Assembly: GCF_937616625.2 (NCBI RefSeq)
Contig: NC_065572.1
Span: forward strand, 41,505,653-41,569,652
Direction of reading: 5' to 3'
DNA from: Mercurialis annua
Taxonomy: Eukaryota; Streptophyta; Magnoliopsida; Malpighiales; Euphorbiaceae
DNA length: 64,000 nt
Shown: positions 56,076 to 64,000 of the stretch, piece by piece
Position numbering within the stretch: position 1 is the stretch's first letter
How the letters are laid out: each line of letters opens with the position of its first letter
Translations under genes and position numbers: made by a program
The notes under the pieces: model-generated
Database searches by the model: none
What the model saw: only the letters and a program-made list of their open reading frames with translations
Told to the model about the DNA's origin: nothing

Positions 56076-57006
56076 CTACCTTAGAGGGGGGTGAATAAGG
56101 TTTAGTGAGTAATTAAAATTTAGTAGGAGTTTAAGAGAAGAGAAATTGACCCAAGCAATTTAGAGTGGTTCAGATTACAAACCAATCCTACTCCACTACT
56201 CAATCAAAGATTGAGATTTTAGAATTCACTAATGGATTGTGCTTTAAAGCTAAACACAAACTTTACAAAAGAGATTTCCAAGAGATAATCTCAAACTCAC
56301 AAAATGTTTTTCTAAGGATAAACAAAAACCTACAACACTAATAATTGAATCACAATGATTAATCAATCAACAAAACAGGTAAGCAATCAATAATTGATGC
56401 ACAATAAATGTAGAGAGAATAAATTGAATGCTTGAGTATATGTTTTGTTGCTGGAGTGTCTAACCTCATAAATGAGGTAGACAAGGGGTATTTATAACCC
56501 CAACAACAAACCCTTGAATCTTCTAGAAGAAAACTCAAGTTTGTGCTGAAAAGCACCCTGTCGCGCCCGTGATACCCTAAGTCGCGCCCGCGATATTTAA
56601 ATGTCAGGAATTCAACCAATGGTTGAAGGCCACTTGTCAAGCAACTGATGAAGGGCTCTGATATAGCCGTTGGACCTTCAACGTTCATATTCATCGCGCA
56701 CGCGATGTACGTGTAGCCCCCGCGATACATTTGAAAAACCAAAGCTGTTTGATGAGTGGTGTATCGCGCCCGTGATGTGATGTATCACGCCCGAGATTCA
56801 TGTATCACGCCCGTGATGGAAAAGGGATCTCGGGCGCGATATGCTACTGGAACTAGTCGGAATATGGAATTTTCGATTCTCGCTAGAAAGCTCCGATTCG
56901 ACCCGGGATGGTTTCTATATGTTCCTACACACTAATAAACATGATTAGGCTCTTTAAATTGATTGTCAAACTCAAAATTAGGGTTCAAATGGGACTTGGT
57001 CCAACA
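56076..57006 (-). mobile_element. Element I: 3' LTR (about 930 bp)
   Basis: On the minus strand it starts TGTTGGACCAAG at 57006, right after the purine tract. It ends near CACCCCCCTCTAAGG at about 56076-56090; the exact last base is uncertain because the other flank is outside the window. It contains eight dyad-type motifs (56560-56840) upstream of TATAAATA (plus-strand TATTTATA, 56489-56496). The 127-codon frame at 56359-56742 lies inside and is not a gene. Confidence 0.75.
56489..56840 (-). promoter_or_regulatory. Element I: LTR promoter with CACGCCCGTG-type array and TATA box
   Basis: Eight motifs of the form ATCRCG-CC-CGNGAT lie at about 56560, 56581, 56693, 56715, 56763, 56783, 56803 and (inverted) 56827; the clearest is ATCACGCCCGTGAT. 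About 65 bp downstream on the minus strand is TATAAATA in context GGTTATAAATACCCC (56489-56496). This looks like upstream elements and a core promoter for the genomic RNA (inference). Confidence 0.65.
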
Positions 57007-57021
57007 ATCTCCCCCTTTTTG
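57007..57021 (-). promoter_or_regulatory. Element I: polypurine tract
   Basis: Plus-strand ATCTCCCCCTTTTTG abuts the LTR; on the minus strand it is CAAAAAGGGGGAGAT, the usual Copia plus-strand primer. The 57022-57514 stretch between it and the downstream frame is AT-rich with no further feature that I can support. Confidence 0.85.
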
Positions 57022-57514
57022 ATTTTGACAATCAATTTACGGAAATGGCTAAGTTTGTGGGAGTTCAAATGAGTTTTGGCTCCCCCTCACTTTATGCACA
57101 AGAATTTTTAAATAAATCTAGACAAGCATAAAGTAGATACGATTTTAAAAGCTTAGTCATTTGAATAAAATTTGCACTTTTTGAGAGATATGAAAAATAC
57201 TTTAGAAATGCAAATATCTCTCCCCCTTTGTCAAGATCAAAAATAAGTAATGGCATATAAAAAAAATAGATCGGAAGTGCAAGAATTAGGAATAAACTCA
57301 ATTATAAAAAAGGATTCATAGATAACCAAGATAAAAACCACATTTAAATTAGGAAATAAGGACAATACAAGGCTTACACAAAAGACATTAACCATATATA
57401 GGCATGTAATCCACAACTAGGTAGGATTTACAAGGCATTTTTGACAAGGTGAAAAATGCAAAAAGAAAAATTAAAGCATAAAAAAAATGCATGAAATGGA
57501 TGAAATGCAAATGA

Positions 57515-58837
57515 TCAATCCTCTTCTTCAATGTCATTGAAATCTTCTTCCTCAAGCACCGGAGTATGAACCGGAGAAGGCGGAAATTGAGCATCGAAGC
57601 GGTTCCGCAAAATGCCAAAATCGGACCGTAAACCACCAAACTCCGTTTCCATTCTCCCAAAGCGATTTTCTAAATTGTTGAAACGGGAATCCACATTTGT
57701 TTCCAACAAGTTCATACGTCCAAACATCCGCTCATTTTGACTATAAATGAGCGAGAGCATTTGATTTGTGCTAGAGCCGGGAGGTGGGAGCCAAGTGGGA
57801 TCCATTGCCGGTGCCGGAATTTCCGGTTCTTGAAAACCGCCAAACGCTTCTTCCTCAACTTGAGCTTGAAACACTTCCGGAGGAGCCGGTTCTTGTAGTT
57901 GCCTTTGCCTCTTCCTAGCAAGCCTATGAACTTCTTGTTGAATCCACCTTTCCCCAAAGAGATAAATATAATGATGGTCATTTGTAACTTGAAAGGCATT
58001 GACCCTATTGACGAAATACTCAAGATCGAGAGGAGAGTCCTTCCAAGGGATTACAACACCCGGAGCTTGGCGAAGAGCGGGAGTGTAGGCCCTTGCCTTC
58101 TTGACCATGGCGGTGACAAAAGAACCAACTCGAAGAGTTCCCTTTTTCTTGCCAAGCGAGACGAGATGCTCCATAAAGTAGCGAGCACATGAAAATTTCT
58201 CGCCTTTAACCGCACACCATAAGAAGAAAAGGTCCTTGATGGGGACTTTTTCGTTTCCCTCATGCCGCCCGTTGATGGAGTAAGTGATAATGCGATGAAA
58301 CACAAAGAGCGGAAGAGAGGTGATGGACTTAGCAATTGCGGTTCTCGGTTCATGCTTCACATCGGCACTAATTTCCGCCCAAAACTCGTGAATGTGAAAT
58401 TCCTCAACCCGGAGATAACTAGTGGTGAACCCTTCTTCAAAACCGAAGCAATCATCAATGTCTTTGGGGGTTAGCTTGTAGGTAGTACCTTTAACTTGAA
58501 AAGTGACCCCATAGAACCCGGAACGATGATTTTCGTTAGTAATGATATGGAGAGTAGATAGTACCTCTTTCATCAAATCCTCTATGGTGTCTTCACGGTT
58601 TCCGCACACAAATTTTCGCCAACCCAAGACATCAATGTAGTCATAGACTTGATCCGCAAGCCCATCAAAGGTCATGTTGGATAAATCGGGAAACCGAGTG
58701 CCTTCTACTTCGGCAATTTCCAAATTGGCACGGCGAGAAGCAATTTCTTCCATTTCTAAAGTCGGAAGTGGAGATGCCGAAGAAGTTTGCCCCATAGGGC
58801 GTTTGCCTTTTGAAGGAATGACTTTCTTGGGAGCCAT
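57515..58837 (-). CDS. Intact 440-aa protein in the env position of element I, Athila-ORF1-like
   Basis: A complete frame, ATG at 58837 to stop at 57515, in the same orientation as pol and about 700 bp after it. The N-terminus is basic (MAPKKVIPSKGKRP). Residues about 70-235 resemble the Athila ORF1 / plant transposon-protein domain in layout: EVLSTLHI, VTFQVKGTTYKLTPKDIDDC, then FVFHRIITYSI and DLFFLWCAVKGE. This match is from memory and needs a profile search. A basic stretch RLARKRQRQL lies near 310. Residues about 373-418 form a coiled coil with a regular F/L/M 3-4 heptad pattern; the tail is acidic (EEEDFNDIEEED). I see no signal peptide or membrane segment, unlike a classical Env. It has no stops although gag-pol of the same element has five. 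A promoter-like region lies just upstream. The function is unknown. Confidence 0.75.
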   Translation of the reverse strand: MAPKKVIPSKGKRPMGQTSSASPLPTLEMEEIASRRANLEIAEVEGTRFPDLSNMTFDGLADQVYDYIDVLGWRKFVCGNREDTIEDLMKEVLSTLHIITNENHRSGFYGVTFQVKGTTYKLTPKDIDDCFGFEEGFTTSYLRVEEFHIHEFWAEISADVKHEPRTAIAKSITSLPLFVFHRIITYSINGRHEGNEKVPIKDLFFLWCAVKGEKFSCARYFMEHLVSLGKKKGTLRVGSFVTAMVKKARAYTPALRQAPGVVIPWKDSPLDLEYFVNRVNAFQVTNDHHYIYLFGERWIQQEVHRLARKRQRQLQEPAPPEVFQAQVEEEAFGGFQEPEIPAPAMDPTWLPPPGSSTNQMLSLIYSQNERMFGRMNLLETNVDSRFNNLENRFGRMETEFGGLRSDFGILRNRFDAQFPPSPVHTPVLEEEDFNDIEEED

Positions 58838-58971
58838 GATATGAGTGATATGATATGAGAATGAGAAAATGCAAAATTTTGAAGTGTAAGGATTAAAAGT
58901 GAAGAATTTTGTTTAAGAAAAAAAAGGAAAGATGAGAAAAAGGTTATAAATGAATGTAGCCCTCAAAATGG

Positions 58972-59325
58972 CTTTTTATAGGCCTTTAAAACCCTTAAAA
59001 CGGTCATAAACGGCTAGTTTTTGAAAATCTAGCCGTTTTGACAAGTGTTAAAACGGGCAAAAATTTGAAAAATTCAACGTATCACGCCCGTGATACATGT
59101 GTAGCGCCCGTGATATAGGAAAATAGCCGTTATTTTCAAAAGCTGCCTATATCACGCCCGCTATACACGAATCACGCCCGAGATTCAAGCAGTGGCAAAA
59201 AGATTTGCTTACTGTTTGAATATCTCGCCCGTGATATACATATCACGCCCGAGATTCAAGCAGTAGCAAAATTCTTGCTTTCTGGTTGAATATCTCGGTC
59301 GTGATTTATACATCACGGTCGTGAT
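58972..59325 (-). promoter_or_regulatory. Internal promoter-like region before the env-position frame
   Basis: Eight motifs of the LTR type start at 59081, 59101, 59151, 59171, 59222, 59242, 59292 and 59312, for example ATCACGCCCGTGAT and ATCACGGTCGTGAT. About 100 bp downstream on the minus strand is TATAAAAA in context GGCCTATAAAAAGCC (plus strand 58972-58979), about 135 bp before the ATG at 58837. This copies the array-then-TATA order of the LTR. The rest of 58838-59541 is AT-rich without other features. Confidence 0.6.
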
Positions 59326-59541
59326 ACATGATATTTAGAAAAAAAATTTGCAATTTTAATTCAAAAACACAATTTTTCACAATGTCAAGCCTTAATTCCA
59401 ACACATATGGATAATTAATGAGCAGGAAACACCAAAATATATGAATATCATAAAATGGGATACATATACGTATTGGTCCAAGCAATGAAATCGATAAGAC
59501 AAGTAAAGTAAAACATCAAATAGGCAAACCAATCATGCAAT

Positions 59542-60414
59542 TCAACTCAAAGTGCTCCCATCAAGCATACCAAGCTCTCGAATGATAAAATTCATACGCT
59601 CTTCATTAAGAGGCTTGGTAAAAATATCCGCAAATTGGTTAGTTGTATCGATGAATTCGACTACAACGTCTCCCTTTTGCACATGATCACGTATAAAATG
59701 ATGACAGATATCTATGTGTTTACTCCTAGAGTGTTGAATAGGGTTCTTGGATAGGTTAATTGCACTAGTGTTGTCACATTTGATGGGAATATGACTAAGT
59801 GTAACACCATAATCCAAAAGTTGTTGCTTAATCCAAAGGATATGAGCACAACAACAACCGGCCGCTACATATTCGGCTTCCGCGGTTGACAAAGCCACGG
59901 ATACTTGTTTCTTACTACTCCATGAGATCAAGCTATGACCCAAAAATTGGCAAGTCCCGGAGGTACTTTTACGGTCTAAAAGACAACCCGCATAGTCGGC
60001 ATCGGAGTAGCCAAGCAACCTAGGGTCTACATTTCTAGGGTACCAAATTCCTAGGTTTAAAGTGCCATGCAAATACTTGAAAATACGCTTAACGGCATGC
60101 AAGTGGGATTCCTTAGGACAAGCTTGAAAACGAGCACATAGGCACACACTAAACATAATATCGGGTCTACTAGCGGTAAGATAAAGAAGTGAACCGATCA
60201 TACCTCTATACATTGTAATATCAATGCATTTACCCGATTCATCCTTGTCCAACTTTGTGGTGGTACTCATAGGTGTCTTGCTACTTGAGGAAGTTTCCAT
60301 GCCAAATTTCTTGAGCATTTCCTTGGTGTACTTGGATTGATTTATGAAAATGCCATCCGCATTTTGTTTGATTTGTAGTCCAAGGAAGAACTTGAGTTCC
60401 CCCATGAGACTCAT
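59542..60414 (-). pseudogene. pol: Element I pol: RT C-terminus and RNase H
   Basis: 290 codons after the in-frame TAG at 60415-60417. LKFFLGLQIKQ and SKYTKEMLKKFGM are the Copia RT end. LLYLTASRPDIMFSVCLCAR and the RNase H marks GYSDADYAGCLLDRKSTSG and ALSTAEAEYVAAG follow, with KHIDICHHFIRDHV near the end. The frame ends with its own stop at 59542, the natural end of pol. It is severed from RT by the upstream nonsense codon. Confidence 0.9.
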
Positions 60415-61473
60415 CTAAAATTCCCTAGTCATACACATAGAAAAATCTCCACAAAGAGACTCATTAGTAGCACCGAATATGATATCATCAACATAGATTT
60501 GGACAAAAAGAATATCATGCTTATGAGTTTTTGTGAAAAGAGTTGTATCAACTTTTCCTTTGGAAAAACCATTTGAAAGCAAAAAATTACTCAACCTATC
60601 ATACCAAGCTCTAGGAGCTTGTTTTAAACCATACAAAGCCTTGTTGAGTTTGAAAACATATTGTGGATGCCGAAAATCTTCAAAACCGGGAGGTTGTTTA
60701 ACATAAACTTCCTCTTCTATAAAACCATTTAAAAAAGCACTTTTGACATCCATTTGAAAAAGTTTGAAATTCATGCATGATGCATAGGCTAACAACATAC
60801 GAATTGCTTCTAATCTAGCAACCGGAGCAAATGTCTCCTCATAATCAATGCCTTCCTCTTGGTTATAGCCTTGGGCAACCAATCGGGCCTTGTTTCGAGT
60901 TATTGCTCCGCTTTCATCCAACTTATTCCAATAGACCCATTTTGTTCCAATAATGGTATGACCATTAGGAGGAGGGACTAACTCCCAAACTTTATTCCAT
61001 ATGAATTCATTGAGTTCATCTTGCATAGCAATCACCCAATGTTCATCAACTAGGGCTTCACTAACTTTAGTGGGCTCGAATTGAGATAGGAATGCAACAT
61101 TTGCAAAAGTACGGAATTGAGAGCGAGTGCTTACTCCCCTTGAAGTTTCACCGATAATCAACTCTTGAGGATGACTTTTGTTAAAAGCCCAATCTTTAGG
61201 TAGATCATGAATGGGTTGAGCCGGAGGAGGAGATTCGGATTCCACCTTGGACTCCTCTAGAGGTGTTTGAGTTTCCTCCACTTGACTTGTAGTAGCTCCT
61301 TGATTTTCAACCAAAGAGAGATCCTCAAAAGTACCTAAAAAGTCATGAACAAACGAGTCCTTTTCCGGAAAATCCTTGGAGGACTCATCAAATACCACAT
61401 GCATAGATTCCTCAATAACTAAGGTGCGCTTTTTGAAGACTCTAAAAGACTTGCTATTAGAGGCATAACCCAA
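60415..61473 (-). pseudogene. pol: Element I pol: integrase end and reverse transcriptase
   Basis: 352 codons between the TGA at 61546-61548 (same frame) and TAG at 60415-60417. It starts in the integrase C-terminal region (LGYASNS.S.RVF type) and runs through a low-complexity linker. RT follows: [60 protein letters not shown] and the catalytic YVDDIIFGA near residue 328. All RT motifs are intact. Confidence 0.9.
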
Positions 61474-61545
61474 AAAGACACCTTCATCCGTTTTGGAATC
61501 AAATTTTCCAAGGTCATCCTTGGTATTTAATATGAAGCATTTGCA

Positions 61546-62121
61546 TCAAAATACTCTAAAGTAGGATATCTTGGGTTTTCTTCCTACCCAAAGCTCATAA
61601 GAAGTTTTGTTTAAAATTGGTCTTTTAAAAATGCGATTTGAAACATAGCAAGCGGTGTTCATAGCTTCGGCCCACAAGTAATGAGGTAAATCATACTCAT
61701 TGAGCATAGATCGAGCCATTTCAACCAAGGTTCGGTTTTTCCTTTCAACAACCCCATTTTGTTGAGGCGTTCTAGGAGAAGAAAAATTATGAAAAATGCC
61801 ATTTTCTTCACAAAAAGATTTGAAAGATTCATTTTGAAATTCGGTTCCATGATCACTTCGAATACTTGAAATAGATAAATCTTTTTCTTTTTGAACTCGC
61901 TTTGCAAAACTTTTAAAACCGTTAAAAGCTTCATTCTTATGAGCCAAGAATATAACCCAAGTGAATCTAGAGTAGTCATCAACTAACACAAATGCATAAT
62001 GCATGCCACGCAAACTAGCAACTCTCATAGGTCCACACAAGTCCATGTGAATCAATTGTAATGGTCTAGAGGTAGAAACAACATTTTTAGCTTTAAAAGA
62101 AGACTTGTGTTGTTTTCCCAT
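61546..62121 (-). pseudogene. pol: Element I pol: integrase core
   Basis: 191 codons. HMDLCGPMRV gives the first Asp, SIRSDHGTEF the second, and QQNGVVERKNRTL the Glu of the DDE triad; LWVGRKPKISYF closes the core. It is bounded in frame by TGA at 62125-62127, which falls in the zinc-binding motif (residues CGP just before it), and TGA at 61546-61548. Confidence 0.9.
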
Positions 62122-62124
62122 TTG

Positions 62125-62667
62125 TCAAGGTCCACACACTTTGTCTTTTGAATAATTTAGCTTAGGCAAACCTTTAACAATTTCATCCTTGCTAACCTCA
62201 TTTAAGAGGTCTAAGCTAGCATGACCAAGTCTACGGTGCCACAACCAAGATTCGTCGCTAAGTGATAGTAAACACTTGCCATCTCGGTTTTCAAGCGTAT
62301 CCAAGTCAATTATGTAAGTGTTTTGTCTTTGATTTCCTTTGAAGATAACCGTGTTGTCCATTGGTTGGATAACATAGCAAGCCTTGGAATCAAAGTTGAC
62401 ATTATAGCCCTTATCACACAATTGACTTACACTTAAAAGATTATGTTCTAGACCATTAACAAGCCACACATTTTCTATAGAAGGAGAAGAAGAGTTACCT
62501 ATCTTGCCTATCCCCACAACTTGACCTTTGCCATCATCACCGAAGGTGACATTTCCCAACTTTTTATGTTCCAATTGGGTGAAGTTGGAGATGTGGCCCG
62601 TCATGTGCCTAGAAGAACCGCTATCGACGTACCATTTGGTTTTATTCAACACGGTTTCTTTTTGCAC
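62125..62667 (-). pseudogene. pol: Element I: protease and pre-integrase zinc-binding region
   Basis: 180 codons. The protease active site WYVDSGSSRHMTG (residues about 12-24) is intact. LEHNLLSVSQLCDKGYNV and WLWHRRLGHASL belong to the GAG-pre-integrase domain with its HHCC histidines. It is preceded in the same frame by two stops (62683-62685 and 62668-62670) and ended by TGA at 62125, so it is not a free-standing gene. Confidence 0.9.
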
Positions 62668-62682
62668 CTAGAATAAACAAGC

Positions 62683-63612
62683 TCAACCTTTAGGTACCCA
62701 AATCACATTGGGTCCTTGGAAGTTAGCACTAGAATAGTCCAAGGGAATTAACCTCGATTGGACCTTTCTAACATAACAATCAACATTCTTATGACCATAT
62801 CTCATGCAATAAACACATTGAAGTCTAGGGGATATGTGAGCATAAGATGGATAGGTCTTGGCACTAGGAGCCTCACATGAGTGAGCATAGCAATGTGCAC
62901 AAGAGTGATCATAAGTATATGCATGAGCATTGTTGTGAGAATGAGCATAGGGATATGAATGAACATGATTCTTTTTCATACTTCTCTTCTCCCATTTGTG
63001 ACTATATTGAGAGGCATGGGTATGTCTAGGGGGTCTTGTACCCACTTTGCTCTTAGACTTAGAAGCCACAAATGACTTAGTCTTGGGAGCTTGAGCATAC
63101 CTCTTATTCACCTCTTTTGGTTTGACCAAAGAAGGAGGAACTTCTATAGAAGAAGTTTGAGGTGAAGAAGCCTTCACAAAAGTAGTCACACTTGAGGAAG
63201 AGGGGTTGTGACTATAGCCAAGTCCAAATTTTATGGTTGGGTTTCTTTGGGAATCAAGAAGATTGTCCAAAGATTCCTTCCCTTTGTGAAATCTTGAGAT
63301 AGAGCTATTTAGAGAAAGAATTTCACTCTTTAGTGTTTCATTTTCCTTTAGCAAAATATTGACATCTTGCTTAGAGATAGATTCTAAAGAAGACTTTAAG
63401 TCTTGAATTTCTTTCTTCAAATTGAGCATCTCAAGTTTAGCCATAGAGGCTTCCCTTTTGAAAAGTTTTATTTTGGCATGATAGTCACTACATTTGTTAG
63501 TTAGTTCATTTATCATGTCATGACATTCATCATCAATCTCATACACCAAAGAATCATCAACCAACACATTCTCAACATTTACAACACAAGAGGCACTAGG
63601 GGTATTTTTCAC
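62683..63612 (-). pseudogene. gag: Element I: gag C-terminal spacer with coiled coil
   Basis: 309 codons in the frame of pol. Residues about 20-110 form a long coiled coil (LTNKCSDYHAKIKLFKREAS, LKKEIQDLKSSLESISK). After it come a GLGYSHNPSSSS segment, a His/Tyr/Ala-rich stretch (YAHSHNNAHAYTYDHS) and a second zinc-knuckle-like CVYCMRYGHKNVDC near residue 285. This arrangement is typical of SIRE-type gag-pol. Ended by TGA at 62683. Confidence 0.8.
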
Positions 63613-63623
63613 AACAACAATAT

Positions 63624-63665
63624 CACTTCCGGTCTAATATGACCCGGTTTGCCACACCCATGACA
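63624..63665 (-). pseudogene. gag: Element I: gag zinc knuckle, damaged by a frameshift
   Basis: The minus strand reads CHGCGKPGHIRPE and then V where the last Cys of a CX2CX4HX4C knuckle is expected. The downstream gag continues in a different frame, so a small deletion falls at or next to this codon. Confidence 0.65.
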
Positions 63666-63695
63666 AGTGACATCTCTTCTAGGAGTAGGAGTCTC

Positions 63696-63992
63696 TTATT
63701 TGGAGTTGGATGATCTCTTGAAGTTTGAGGACTCACCCTTTTGCTCATATTTTTGAACTTGAGAATTCTTCCTTGTTCTCCATTCCCTTACTTTCTTAGA
63801 CAATAGCACCATCTCTTCATCATCTTCTTCATCACTTGCATTAAGCTCCTCTTCAACCTTACTTTCAATTGCTTTAGCATTCAAAGCAATTCCCTTAGTT
63901 TTCTCTTCTTGAGACTTCTTCAACTCTTGAATTTCCTTCATGTAGGTCATCTCATGGAGAAGTAGGTTTCCGATAAGCTCATCGGTTCTCAA
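63696..63992 (-). pseudogene. gag: Element I: gag, part before the zinc knuckle
   Basis: 98 codons to a TAA at 63696. MRTDELIGNLLLHEM matches the end of the UBN2-type Copia gag domain; a Lys/Glu-rich segment and an acidic run (NASDEEDDEEMVLLSKKVRE) follow, as in SIRE gag before the zinc knuckle. The frame probably began further right, outside the window. It is not continuous with the knuckle, so another small lesion or stop lies between. Confidence 0.75.
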
Positions 63993-64000
63993 ATTCCTTA

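Larger units (their letters stand above)
56076..64000 (-). mobile_element. Element I: Copia SIRE-like element nested in gag of H (continues past the window)
   Basis: Minus-strand element read from right to left: gag, protease, integrase, RT, RNase H, a separate 440-codon frame, PPT and 3' LTR. Integrase before RT defines Copia. The following suggest the SIRE/Maximus lineage, which is known for an extra frame after pol: a long coiled-coil gag, TGTTGGACC and CCCCCCTCT near the LTR ends, and the downstream frame. Gag-pol has a frameshift near 63625 and stops at 62683, 62668, 62125, 61546 and 60415. The 5' LTR and start of gag lie outside the window. Confidence 0.85.

Noticed and set aside
57712..58353. 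Frames on both strands inside 57515-58837
   Set aside because: Shadows of the 440-codon frame; they lack its domain pattern and are shorter.
1..64000. Host protein-coding, tRNA or rRNA genes
   Set aside because: I looked for long frames with host-like domains, splice-linked exons and tRNA/rRNA signatures and found none outside the mobile elements; short or spliced genes with weak signals could still be missed by eye.

Overview
The window looks like pericentromeric or other deep heterochromatin of a flowering plant, probably a eudicot. I see no host gene. It is built from a 60-bp tandem satellite (about 10.9 kb in five blocks), LTR retrotransposons inserted in the satellite and in each other, and two small foldback transposons. 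The plant assignment rests on Gypsy chromodomain and Copia SIRE-like retrotransposon proteins, PBS sites matching plant initiator Met-tRNA (TGGTATCAGAGC), MITEs and solo LTRs. No lineage-specific host gene is present, so I do not name a species.

Layout. 1-2700: truncated minus-strand non-coding element A. 2701-4684 and 7990-10692: satellite whose orientation flips several times, split by minus-strand solo LTR B (4685-7989). 10693-32455: non-coding element C, whose 5' LTR holds non-coding element D (13620-25610, TSD TCTCG). D carries a MITE in its 5' LTR (TSD TAATTTAAT) and a Copia-type solo LTR in its 3' LTR (TSD CGCTG). 32456-32779: satellite. 32780-38916: element E, truncated at both ends. 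38917-42357 and 45099-47584: satellite in one orientation, split by solo LTR F (42358-45098, TSD GAAAC). 47585-48665: LTR G, cut by Gypsy element H on the minus strand (48666 onward). H is in turn cut at about 56075 by a minus-strand SIRE-like Copia element I that runs past the end of the window.

How the parts relate. Elements A, C, D and E have Tekay/Del-type LTR ends and cis sites but no coding capacity. They fit large retrotransposon derivatives (LARDs), which would depend on proteins from an autonomous relative such as H. H is itself broken: several nonsense codons, a frameshift, a lost protease aspartate and a tandem duplication of about 1,030 bp across its LTR boundary. Element I has gag-pol disrupted by five in-frame stops and a frameshift. 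Downstream of pol, however, it has an intact 440-codon frame preceded by a dyad-motif array and a TATA box that copy the layout of its LTR promoter.

The most notable points are: (1) the intact Athila-ORF1-like reading frame in the env position of I with an apparent promoter of its own; (2) LTR insertions in the satellite that repeatedly fall at an AAC/GTTTG step; (3) a roughly 200-bp non-coding module kept in four separate non-coding elements; (4) dyad-symmetric motif arrays in unrelated LTRs. All alignments were made by eye; no similarity search was run.
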